A stretch of DNA of 17,356 bases. It comes from Deltaproteobacteria bacterium. GTDB lineage: Bacteria; Desulfobacterota; GWC2-55-46; DRQE01. The notes beneath the pieces were generated by a model. That model was not told the DNA's origin. It worked only from the letters and a program-made list of their open reading frames with translations, and did not search any database. Position numbers and translations under genes: made by a program. The stretch is taken from positions 1-17,356 of the forward strand of contig JACRCB010000111.1 of the NCBI GenBank assembly GCA_016219165.1, given 5' to 3'. Position 1 is the first letter of the stretch. Each line of letters starts with the position of its first letter. Positions 1 through 6,578 of this stretch are shown here, piece by piece.

Positions 1-792
1 CTGTATGCTTCCGAGGCTTTTACCGTTTACCTCCAACCCTACGGATGGAAAAAACGCGCGGAAGGCGGGGCTGAACATGTTTTTAAACCTTAGCTTCACC
101 TTCGGCGGCTTCTCCTCGATGGGCGGGTATTGGCCCCTCAGATTCCTTACAACTTCCCCATACTCAGGGATGCCGACCAGAAACCTAGGCCGAGGTGTGG
201 TTCTGAAATCGGTCCTTATCATCGCGTAGAATTTATCCATCTCCTCATCGGTCAGGGAATAATCTATGACTATGGTTTGCCCAAGGTAGTCCTTCATTGG
301 GTCTTTACGGTGCTCGGGACGCAAATCCAACGGCCAGCTCATGCTCCAGTCGAATTTTTTTGGTGAATCTACGGTATCTATTATCTCGAAATGCAGATGA
401 AAACCCAGTTTTATACCCTTGTAATACTGTATTGTTCCGGTGTTGCCAGATATGCCAATCACCTCTTCCCTTTTGACCATCTGGTCTGTCCGCGCCTTTC
501 TCTCGCTGAGGTGCGCATACAACGAGTATATATGGCGCTGGCGGTCCCCGGCATCAGGGGTATGGTCGATGACGATTGTATTTCCGTAATTTGCCCTGTC
601 TATTGAACCCTCTCTTGTGCCGGAATAGACGACCTTGCCGTCCTCTATCGCCTTGACATCGTTCAAGTAGGCAAGGTAATCCACGCCTATGTGCGGCCCG
701 TAAGGTCTTGGGGCGCCGAACTCGCCACCATCTTTGTTTATGTGTGCATCTGTCGGCTGTTCAAGGAACTTAAGTTTTATTGTCCCACCCAT
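1..792 (-). CDS. M23 (LytM-type) peptidoglycan endopeptidase, 3' end beyond window
   Basis: The minus-strand reading frame is open from ATG at 792 to the window edge (264 codons, no stop). The residues form an M23 metallopeptidase core: HIGVDY (His34, Asp38, zinc ligands), YAHLS (His94) and GFHLHFE (His132, His134, catalytic/zinc pair), plus the family's GNTGT turn at 117-120. M23 enzymes cut peptide cross-links in peptidoglycan. There is no signal peptide and the catalytic domain begins almost at residue 1, so export would need a phage lysis route, a tail or a contractile injection system. After residue about 170 comes an unrecognised C-terminal region that continues left of the window. An AAGGAGG ribosome site lies 4 nt before the ATG, and the gene starts 12 bp after the propeller lipoprotein stop, so the two are probably co-translated. 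Family assignment is secure; role as phage lysin versus antibacterial effector is inference. Confidence 0.88.
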   Translation of the reverse strand, partial: MGGTIKLKFLEQPTDAHINKDGGEFGAPRPYGPHIGVDYLAYLNDVKAIEDGKVVYSGTREGSIDRANYGNTIVIDHTPDAGDRQRHIYSLYAHLSERKARTDQMVKREEVIGISGNTGTIQYYKGIKLGFHLHFEIIDTVDSPKKFDWSMSWPLDLRPEHRKDPMKDYLGQTIVIDYSLTDEEMDKFYAMIRTDFRTTPRPRFLVGIPEYGEVVRNLRGQYPPIEEKPPKVKLRFKNMFSPAFRAFFPSVGLEVNGKSLGSIQ

Positions 793-804
793 ATGCCTCC
801 TTGC

Positions 805-1920
805 TTAATCGTTTTTAAGGTCTATTACAAAAAAGTCTTCTCGCCAGGGCCCTTCAGCAACATTTTCAGGGACATTATGCCGCTCAAAGAGCAACCATCT
901 GCCGTCTGGGGACACGCCCTCTATATAAATCCTGTCATATACGACATCGCCGTAATGCGCGTCTATCACGCACCGCGCGTCTTTGCTGTCCGTGGTAAAT
1001 TGACGTATGCACCTGTCATTGCCGCCATCCTGAAAAATAATGTCTCCATTGGGTAAAATGCCATAAAAAGGCGCAACGTCGTACTCTTCTAATATTCTTT
1101 CGCAGGAAAGCTCTCTATCTTTAACGGCGCAGCGGTAGAAGCTATTTTTTTTCAATGGCCATTCTTCTTCTTCCACGTTGCGTTCATCGACAAAATAAAT
1201 ATTGTTTTTTCTATCTATTTTCGCCGAGGTTGCGTTGACGTTTCCAAGGTCAAAACACTTTGCCCAGCCGTCCTTGCCTAAAAACTCGACGCACAGCGTA
1301 TCTGAGTATCGGGTAGATGCCAGAAAGCCGGAGGAATCGGGGAACCATACCGCGTCATATACTTTCCACCTCCTTTCGGTGAACCAGACACCCTCCCATT
1401 CCAGGTCGGCCGCCTTGCCCGCCGACCCGTGTTTTTCTCCGAGTAAAATCTTTGAGCCGTCCGGAGACAATGCGTCGTATTCTCCGCCGTTTCGCACACT
1501 CGCAACAAAAGTCCTTTTGTTTGTTACGGTGTCGTACATGTACATATCCATCAACACCTCGTATTCCTCATAAATACGGCTGCTTTCTCCGTCTAAATAC
1601 AGAATCTTTTTCCCATCAAGAGTGCAGCTTAGAATGGTGTCTTCTCTGGTCAGTCCTGTCTGCATCTTCTCTTTAGTCAGAAGGTCTAACAATACGACCC
1701 CTACGTTGTCGCCATCAAATGTGACCCCGTTCTTTCCACACCATTCTATATGATAAACACTTTTCCCCCTGCCGATATCCTTCTCAACGAGTATCTCTTC
1801 TTTGTCTTTGATATTTACGCTTGCATCGCGGGCCTGCATCAAGCCCGCGCAGCCGGTAAGGATGATGAGCATGGAAAGCGCGGTCATTATGTATGTGCCG
1901 TTTTTATGCGTGCCTTTCAC
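805..1920 (-). CDS. TolB/WD40-like beta-propeller lipoprotein
   Basis: With a GTG start at 1920 the protein is 371 aa and opens with a classic lipoprotein signal: KGTHKNGTY n-region, hydrophobic stretch, lipobox LTGC with Cys24. The mature part contains repeated propeller-blade motifs of the TolB type: ALSPDGSKILLG, AVWFPDSSGFLAST and GVSPDGRWLLF, with further weaker strands between. An upstream in-frame ATG at 2004 would add 28 polar residues before the signal and has its AAGGAG only 2 nt from the ATG, whereas GTG has GGAG at 9 nt, so I prefer GTG. The protein should sit on a membrane facing the periplasm, probably as a binding or scaffold protein. It directly precedes the M23 peptidase, and a partner or immunity role is possible but unproven. 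It is not a phage structural family I recognise. Confidence 0.8.
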   Translation of the reverse strand: MKGTHKNGTYIMTALSMLIILTGCAGLMQARDASVNIKDKEEILVEKDIGRGKSVYHIEWCGKNGVTFDGDNVGVVLLDLLTKEKMQTGLTREDTILSCTLDGKKILYLDGESSRIYEEYEVLMDMYMYDTVTNKRTFVASVRNGGEYDALSPDGSKILLGEKHGSAGKAADLEWEGVWFTERRWKVYDAVWFPDSSGFLASTRYSDTLCVEFLGKDGWAKCFDLGNVNATSAKIDRKNNIYFVDERNVEEEEWPLKKNSFYRCAVKDRELSCERILEEYDVAPFYGILPNGDIIFQDGGNDRCIRQFTTDSKDARCVIDAHYGDVVYDRIYIEGVSPDGRWLLFERHNVPENVAEGPWREDFFVIDLKND

Positions 1921-2024
1921 CTGTTTTGACTCCGTGCCGCGGACTCTTTCGCTTGCGTCAATAAACGGCGCGCTTATAACTACCTCTATCTCTCTTTCAG
2001 CCATCTCTCCTTCACTCTTATTAA

Positions 2025-2171
2025 TTACAAGGAATCTCTATTCTTCTCCGGCAATGTTATTATTTCTGACTCTATCCTTGCCTTTATCTCTCTTTTGATA
2101 GAGCCATCTCTCTTTACTTCATCTACAAACACTATGGATTTATCCCCCCGCGTGAATAAGAAAACTTTCAA
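2025..2171 (-). CDS. possible small protein, 48 aa, TTG start
   Basis: An open frame starts at TTG (2171), overlapping the stop of the preceding lipoprotein frame by TTGA, and ends with TAA just before the next gene. The product is charged and free of low complexity (begins MKVFLFTRGDKSIVFVDEV, ends PEKNRDSL). There is no convincing ribosome site: GAGG is only 1 nt from the TTG. It could instead be the degraded end of an older gene. No family recognised. It is listed because it fills the otherwise empty 2005-2167 gap. Confidence 0.3.
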   Translation of the reverse strand: MKVFLFTRGDKSIVFVDEVKRDGSIKREIKARIESEIITLPEKNRDSL

Positions 2172-2617
2172 TCCTCACGGCATTTAAAACTACCTTTTTT
2201 CCACGGTATTGGGTCGCAAATGATTGTAGGCATTGGCTCCCTTGGCGCCCTTGGCGCATTTGGCGCTGGCGACTCAGGACGCGGCTGGTTTTTTTCCACT
2301 ATGTAAAAATCTTTGGAATTAATATACGCCTCTTTTCCTGAATCGAACCTGATTTTGAAAAACGTCGCATAAGGGTCTTTCAACACTTGCATATTGCAGG
2401 AAAACTTTCCTTAGGAACACACTAAACCTATTACAGTAAACATCTCCGGCTTTTGGAGCGAGAACGAAAGACTTTTAAGCGACGGTTCTTCATGGAATAT
2501 GACATTACCAATATCTTCAACCATATACTTCTTCCCTATGGAAGGATTGAGGCTATATGTCCATGCGCATGAGGCGAGCATTAAAGAAACGATGGACAAT
2601 ACAATCAATCTTCTCAT
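2168..2617 (-). pseudogene. SH3-like-domain lipoprotein interrupted by an in-frame TAA
   Basis: The gene starts at ATG 2617 behind GAGGAGG. Residues 1-17 form a lipoprotein signal (MRRLIVLSIVSLMLASC, lipobox LASC, Cys17). The frame hits TAA at 2411-2413 after 68 aa, but the same frame continues without another stop for 80 more codons to TGA at 2168. The two halves join into one plausible beta-rich, SH3-like domain: MFTVIGL before the stop, then MQVLKD, FFKIRFDSGKEAYI and DFYIVE. A Pro/Ala/Arg-rich tail follows (repeated PAPNAPRAPREP-like). A single substitution in the TAA codon (for example from CAA, AAA or GAA) would restore a 149-aa protein. It could also be two separate ORFs, but the second has no ribosome site at its ATG (2392). 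It lies 117 bp downstream of the tail chaperone extension and is visibly more A+T rich than the phage operon. Confidence 0.7.
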
Positions 2618-2734
2618 AAGAACCTCCTCTGCGGCGTATTTAGAATCCACCACACATATATCACAAAGCCCTGTTTAACACAAATAGTTTAAAGCCGCGC
2701 TACCATTAGTTTTTTTCAACCACAAAATGCTTTT

Positions 2735-3510
2735 TCAAGCGTTCTTTGTCTTCTCCAGATGCCTTAATATTTCCGCTTTATATACCTCGAACGCCTCAAC
2801 GAGCCATGCCGGTTGCTCGCCCCACCCGCCCTCGTGAAGCAACACTCCACCATCCTCTACAAGATAACAAAGCCTGACAATATCCCACGTATCCTCTGAT
2901 ATATACGATAGAGGGCATTCGTAAAGGCGGATATCCCCGAGGGAGAAGACCTTCTCCGCCCTTTTTTCTTTGAATTCTTCTTTGACATCTTCGGTGTATT
3001 CCGAAACAGCCCTTGAATCTTCCGATAGATTCTTAAGATTAAAGCAATTCCTGACATCCTTATCCCTCCCCGTGCATTTATCGCAATCAAACGGGCTTGC
3101 CTCCTGCGTCCGAAAAGACCAGCGGAAGCCCGCAATCAGTTTTTTCTTTGACCCTCGAGGAGTTTACTCTGTGATTCCATCGCCCGGATAATCTCTAAAA
3201 CAAGGTCGGTATCCGCGGTATCATAGAACTCGGAGGGTTCCGTAACCTCCTTTGAACCGATGTAATAGTTCGATATGGATTCCACACTCCCTATGAATTG
3301 CTTCCGCTGGACCTCGTGCGCGGCTTCCGATATTTTCAGATTGTCCGCATTGCCCTTGGTCTTGGCTGAAAGAATCCTCGCATAATGCTGGACCTTAGAA
3401 TAGGGAACAAACTTTAGCCTTACCACGCAGGGGTCTTCGGAATCCCTGTTGCCCCCGTAGGCCGGGACGTATTCAACAATTGCCTCCTTGTCAAAAGAAA
3501 TAATCGCCAT
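2735..3510 (-). CDS. tail assembly chaperone, -1 frameshift product (G-T type fusion)
   Basis: The 124-aa chaperone frame ends at 3136, but just before its stop is the heptamer A AAA AAC (3145-3139), correctly phased as the last base of AGA, then AAA, AAC. A -1 slip there continues as CTG ATT GCG and stays open for 134 codons to TGA at 2735, giving 258 aa. The extension has no usable start codon near its beginning, so it exists only as a fusion. It has coding character, with features such as FSLGDIRLYECPLSYI, a tryptophan-rich GGWGEQPAW, and four cysteines including C-x2-C (DCDKC) that could bind zinc. G/GT frameshift pairs between tail tube and tape measure genes are a hallmark of siphophages: the two products chaperone the tape measure protein. 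The position directly after the tail tube gene fits. Frameshifting itself is inferred. Confidence 0.85.
3136..3510 (-). CDS. tail assembly chaperone, short (G-type) product
   Basis: A 124-aa acidic and helical protein starting MAIISFDKEA, preceded by AAAGGAGG 9 nt upstream of ATG 3510. Size, position after the tail tube gene and the terminal slippery sequence identify it as the zero-frame product of a siphophage tail assembly chaperone pair. The C-terminus (ESQSKLLEGQRKN) is encoded across the frameshift heptamer. In lambda and relatives the short product is made in large excess over the fusion. The sequence alone gives no recognised named Pfam family. Confidence 0.8.
   Translation of the reverse strand: MAIISFDKEAIVEYVPAYGGNRDSEDPCVVRLKFVPYSKVQHYARILSAKTKGNADNLKISEAAHEVQRKQFIGSVESISNYYIGSKEVTEPSEFYDTADTDLVLEIIRAMESQSKLLEGQRKN
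3139..3145 (-). promoter_or_regulatory. programmed -1 ribosomal frameshift heptamer A AAA AAC
   Basis: The heptamer is in the correct X XXY YYZ phase and 3 codons or fewer from the zero-frame stop (TGA follows it directly). Five nt after it a GC-rich mini-hairpin, GCGG-GCTT-CCGC (3133-3122), could stimulate slippage. The same A-tract is immediately followed by a long open -1 frame. Confidence 0.8.
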
Positions 3511-3527
3511 GCTTAACCCTCCTTTAT

Positions 3528-3600
3528 CTGTTATCAGTTATCGGTTGACGGTAAAGATTTTTTGTCTTTCCCGTTCACTGATAACTGTCCACTGATAACC
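3528..3600. repeat. intergenic TTATCAGT repeat cluster with inverted copies
   Basis: Between tail tube and chaperone genes, GTTATCAGT occurs at 3530-3538 and its complement ACTGATAAC twice, at 3577-3585 and 3592-3599 plus neighbours, giving a possible long stem-loop. A small AAAGA/TCTTT hairpin lies in between. The pattern resembles short dispersed chromosomal repeats of environmental Proteobacteria-like genomes rather than phage sequence. It may attenuate or stabilise the late mRNA. Confidence 0.5.
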
Positions 3601-3604
3601 GTTT

Positions 3605-4696
3605 TTATACCGTCGTTGCCGTGTTCTTGAGCATCACGCCCACGATATACTTCGCAGTCGCCGCATCATAAAGCCCCTCGTATTTGAGCGTTATCATCGG
3701 GTCTTTTTCGAGCGAGTAACCCGGCTCCCCGCCCATCCTCTGGGCTATGGGGATGTCTATATAGAGAGCATGATTATCACCGGTGCCTGCCTGCGTACCC
3801 GTGTCCCAGTGGAGGCAGAAGTTCGTTGACGATGCGCCGGCGAGCCATGCTGTAAAATCGTCAACAGATGAAAAACCACTTGCCGGGTCTTCCCAGTCTA
3901 TGGTGAGTTCAAGCGATACCTTGAACTGCCCCATGCGGGTCTTATCGGGATAATCGAGTCCTGAGAGGCGCATTGCGTCTTCCATGCCGTTCTCTATTTT
4001 GACGGAAATCTTATCAGGCTTGAGCAAGGTTGCCGCGCCGAAGGCAAAGGCCGTATAGTCCGGGGCCGTGCCTGTTCTCGTGATGGCGCCGGTGTAGACC
4101 GAAAGGTTATTGTAATCGCACCTCAGGTTTTCGGCGGGGAATACGGTCCCGCCGATTTCCGCGCTTACGGTATCCCTTTTCTGCCCGAAGAGTTCGGCTG
4201 AAACCTTGAGATGATTTCCCGTCTCTTGCTCAAATGAAAGGCTCTTTACCCTCCCCCCCACAAACGGCCAGTTCTTCATTGTAGAACCCTCGTTTATGTT
4301 GAGGTTGACGGTGAGGGCCTTATTCCCAAGATTAGCCGCGGCGAACGGGTCAACGACCGGATAGAGCATATGGCGATACTGCCCGGTCGCGGCGTTCTGG
4401 GCTGAGGCAGCCTTACCGAAAAAATGTTTTAGAAGCGTGCCCATCATCCCTTTTGTCGAGCCTGCCTCAGTAAAAAAGGGAATCTCAAGACTTCCGCCCC
4501 ACTTCTCGCTCATGCGCAGGACGGTTGTGTCGCCTTTGACCGTGTCCTCTCCGCGGAATTCCTTGCGCCTCTTATCGTCGAACTCCATTTTCGGAATCCC
4601 CGAATTAAGAAGCGGGATGAAACCGACGGCCGTTGCCTCTTTTGCGCCTCGTGTTGTTTCCTCGCCAACGGCCAGGTAGATATTATTCTCAGCCAT
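3605..4696 (-). CDS. major tail tube protein
   Basis: A 363-aa protein starting MAENNIYLAVGEE at ATG 4696, chosen because AAGGAGG lies 7 nt upstream; a start 27 bp further up would lack this. Its beta-rich composition, N-terminal GEETTRGAKEATAVGFIPLL pattern, glycine/threonine-rich strands, and C-terminal part about the DPMITLKYEGLYD stretch resemble long siphophage tail tube proteins, which polymerise as hexameric rings forming the tail channel. It lies between the tail terminator-like gene and the frameshifted chaperone, the canonical order. It is larger than lambda gpV-type tubes, so it may carry an additional surface domain. A long flexible tail is therefore predicted. Confidence 0.75.
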   Translation of the reverse strand: MAENNIYLAVGEETTRGAKEATAVGFIPLLNSGIPKMEFDDKRRKEFRGEDTVKGDTTVLRMSEKWGGSLEIPFFTEAGSTKGMMGTLLKHFFGKAASAQNAATGQYRHMLYPVVDPFAAANLGNKALTVNLNINEGSTMKNWPFVGGRVKSLSFEQETGNHLKVSAELFGQKRDTVSAEIGGTVFPAENLRCDYNNLSVYTGAITRTGTAPDYTAFAFGAATLLKPDKISVKIENGMEDAMRLSGLDYPDKTRMGQFKVSLELTIDWEDPASGFSSVDDFTAWLAGASSTNFCLHWDTGTQAGTGDNHALYIDIPIAQRMGGEPGYSLEKDPMITLKYEGLYDAATAKYIVGVMLKNTATTV

Positions 4697-4727
4697 CTCT
4701 TGCCTCCTTTTGGTGAGGCTCAATTAT

Positions 4728-5159
4728 TCAGCCTTCCCTGTATCTTACCCTCATCCGGTAATTTAAAAAGGAATGGTTGCCTCTGTTCTCGAGCTCGACC
4801 CTGTCGGCCGTAACCCTGCTTACATACTTCATTGCCGCGAGGTCTCCGGTATTAAGGGTGGCGACCGTCAACGCCTCCCTTATCTTATGCACCCACATCT
4901 GCCCTTCCCTCATTGAATCCGCATGGTCTCTTACGTTCAATATCACCCTTATCAGATAATCTATCTCCGCGTATCCGGGCCTCTGCCCGTGGGTATGTTC
5001 AAAACCCTCCCCGCGGTAGAAAATCTCCCCCAAGGGGATGAGACTTGCGGGGATGCTTTTCTCGTCTTCAAAAATCTTTCTTGAAAACTTAATCCCCTGC
5101 CCTTGCAGGGCCGCATGGAGATTATCCGTTATCGCGTTTACGGTATCTGTGTTTGCCAT
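4728..5159 (-). CDS. tail terminator / tail completion-like protein
   Basis: A 143-aa protein from ATG 5159 (weak GAGGA ribosome site). It has a helix-rich start (AITDNLHAALQG), a central YRGEGFEHTHGQRPGYAE segment followed by beta strands IDYLIRVILNV, a helix MWVHKIREALTVA, and a basic C-terminus (NYRMRVRYREG). This size and alpha/beta layout, and the position directly before the tail tube gene, match the tail terminator (gpU-like) that caps the tail tube and docks to the head connector. Assignment rests mainly on position and fold-like pattern. Another minor tail completion protein is possible. Confidence 0.6.
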   Translation of the reverse strand: MANTDTVNAITDNLHAALQGQGIKFSRKIFEDEKSIPASLIPLGEIFYRGEGFEHTHGQRPGYAEIDYLIRVILNVRDHADSMREGQMWVHKIREALTVATLNTGDLAAMKYVSRVTADRVELENRGNHSFLNYRMRVRYREG

Positions 5160-5204
5160 CGTCCTCGGGGTCCGAAAGTATGATTGTGTGAAAGGCCGTT
5201 TCCG

Positions 5205-6092
5205 CTAACTCCTGCCCGACCTTAAAGTGGTCAACCTTCCACTTTCCTCCGAATCCGCTATATAGCCGTCATTTGAGGCGTCGTATTTAAAGTTTATGCC
5301 GTCAAATACCGCACGGGCCTTTCCATCGTATTCCTGCCAGAGTTCCCACCACAGTGTCTTATTTCCGGTAACAAGCCCCTTGCACACCTCGGCGACGGAG
5401 TAATAGATGTGGACTTCCCTCAGGTCATACGGGTCAAGGATCAGATGGGGGCGCTTTCCCGTGCGGTTAAGCATCTCTTCTATCTTTTCAAACGCCCTCT
5501 GGATTTCCTTCGAGTAAGAGCGTGTAAGGATGTATTTCTCGCCGGCGGCTATTGCCGAGGAAAAGGCCGTGGTTGTAACCGTGCCGGTCGCGGAGTCAAA
5601 ATCCGTTATCTCCCTTGTTTCATCTTTTGCAAGGGAATACGCAGTCCCGCCCGTGAAATAATCGTCCTCATAACGCTTAAGTTCGGCGTCCGCTATCGTT
5701 GTCGTGGAACCGGAATCCGCGGTTCCGTGAACCCTCCAGTTGTTGTCCTTCAATTGCGGAAGTTCCGCTGTGATGTCGTCATCCGTTATAACCTTCACGA
5801 GTTTTGAATTCACCACATCGTAAAAAAGCGTCAAGTAATAAGTCGCGGCATTGTAGACATAACTTATCATTGCCTTATAGTTCTCGTCCGCGATATCATT
5901 GTGCGCGGCGGTAAGGGCATAAGACAGAAGCCCGTCCGAGCCGATTGTCATGGCCGCGCCGTCAATGAGTTTTTCCGTGGAGCCTGGCTTATAAACCGTG
6001 ATAGTCGCGCTTGTCGGCACGAGCTTGCGGTTATTTTCGTAGACATACGTCTTGAATGTTTCCGCTGTATCTTCTAAAAACGCCTGCTTCAT
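5205..6092 (-). CDS. head-tail connector-like protein with N-terminal Ig-like region
   Basis: A 295-aa protein whose ATG overlaps the previous stop as ATGA. Three parts can be seen. Residues 1-100 are beta-rich (VPTSATITVYKPGS, GLLSYALTAAHNDIADENYKAMI), resembling Ig-like/BppU-like phage domains. Residues 110-195 are a beta-rich insert (ITDFDSATGTVTTTAFSSAI). Residues 195-290 are helical (RSYSKEIQRAFEKIEEMLNR, IYYSVAEVCKGLV, WWELWQEYDGKARAVFDGI), reminiscent of gp6/gp15-type head completion adaptors. Its place between capsid and tail terminator supports a role at the head-tail junction. The combined architecture is unusual; separate genes normally encode such parts. No named family claimed. 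Confidence 0.55.
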   Translation of the reverse strand: MKQAFLEDTAETFKTYVYENNRKLVPTSATITVYKPGSTEKLIDGAAMTIGSDGLLSYALTAAHNDIADENYKAMISYVYNAATYYLTLFYDVVNSKLVKVITDDDITAELPQLKDNNWRVHGTADSGSTTTIADAELKRYEDDYFTGGTAYSLAKDETREITDFDSATGTVTTTAFSSAIAAGEKYILTRSYSKEIQRAFEKIEEMLNRTGKRPHLILDPYDLREVHIYYSVAEVCKGLVTGNKTLWWELWQEYDGKARAVFDGINFKYDASNDGYIADSEESGRLTTLRSGRS

Positions 6093-6235
6093 TTTTTCCT
6101 CTCTGCCCTCTCCGCGGCTGTTCTGGCCTTGCTCTCGATTGAGCGGGTTTCCTTTGCCGACGGAAGCCGGCCAGTCGTTTTGACGTAATGCCGATATAGA
6201 CGCTCTGTAAGTTTTTCTACCGCCTTGCGGCTCAT
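6089..6235 (-). CDS. small basic phage protein, 48 aa
   Basis: ATG at 6235 overlaps the upstream stop as ATGA and its own TGA (6091-6089) overlaps the next ATG as ATGA, so translation of all three genes is probably coupled. The product begins MSRKAVEKLTERLYRHYVKT and ends RTAAERAERKK: it is basic, helical, with no hydrophobic segment. Size and location between capsid and connector genes suggest a minor head or head-completion protein or RNA/DNA-contacting peptide. No family recognised. Confidence 0.7.
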   Translation of the reverse strand: MSRKAVEKLTERLYRHYVKTTGRLPSAKETRSIESKARTAAERAERKK

Positions 6236-6516
6236 TTGCTTAGCCCCGCTTTATTTCCACCCGCAGCCAAAGGCCCTTTCCCCGGTCCCGCCGGCTTCCA
6301 TCCTTTGTTTATATACTCATGGCGCTGCGCCTCATCATGGGCGCATACCGTCCTCGGCGTCCCATCATTCATCTTAAGCCCCGTATCGAACCAGACCGCC
6401 GCGGATAATCTCCGGTTATCCCTGCCGGGAGAGGGTCTGAAACCTATCGCGCCCTTCCCGTCGTCTCTAAGCGGGATATATCCTTTCTTTTCCATTGCCT
6501 TTCCTATATCTGACAT
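6232..6516 (-). CDS. small head-region protein, 94 aa, function unknown
   Basis: Start ATG 6516 (MSDIGKAMEKKGYIPLRDDG) is preferred because GCGGAGG precedes it; an ORF extending further upstream to 6633 overlaps the capsid gene and is highly basic, as expected for out-of-frame translation. The protein is Gly/Pro/Lys-rich, hydrophilic, and ends in a flexible GPGKGPLAAGGNKAG tail. It sits immediately after the major capsid gene, where capsid decoration or head completion proteins are often found, but no motif proves this. Confidence 0.6.
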   Translation of the reverse strand: MSDIGKAMEKKGYIPLRDDGKGAIGFRPSPGRDNRRLSAAVWFDTGLKMNDGTPRTVCAHDEAQRHEYINKGWKPAGPGKGPLAAGGNKAGLSK

Positions 6517-6578
6517 AGGCCTCCGCTTAAAAGGCGGGGAGGGCCCGTGGCCCCTCCCCTTTCTCCGGCCCGCAAGGA

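Noticed and set aside
5..1056. Four plus-strand ORFs at the left end
   Set aside because: They are antisense to the M23 peptidase and the propeller lipoprotein, whose motifs are clear on the minus strand.
2021..2040. GGAATCTCT near 2031 as another end of the MITE family
   Set aside because: Only nine bases match and no partner inverted repeat or target duplication was seen nearby.
2857..3135. 92-aa minus-strand ORF after the chaperone gene
   Set aside because: It lies in the other shifted frame and is extremely Arg/Lys-rich; the -1 frame of the chaperone extension explains the same DNA.
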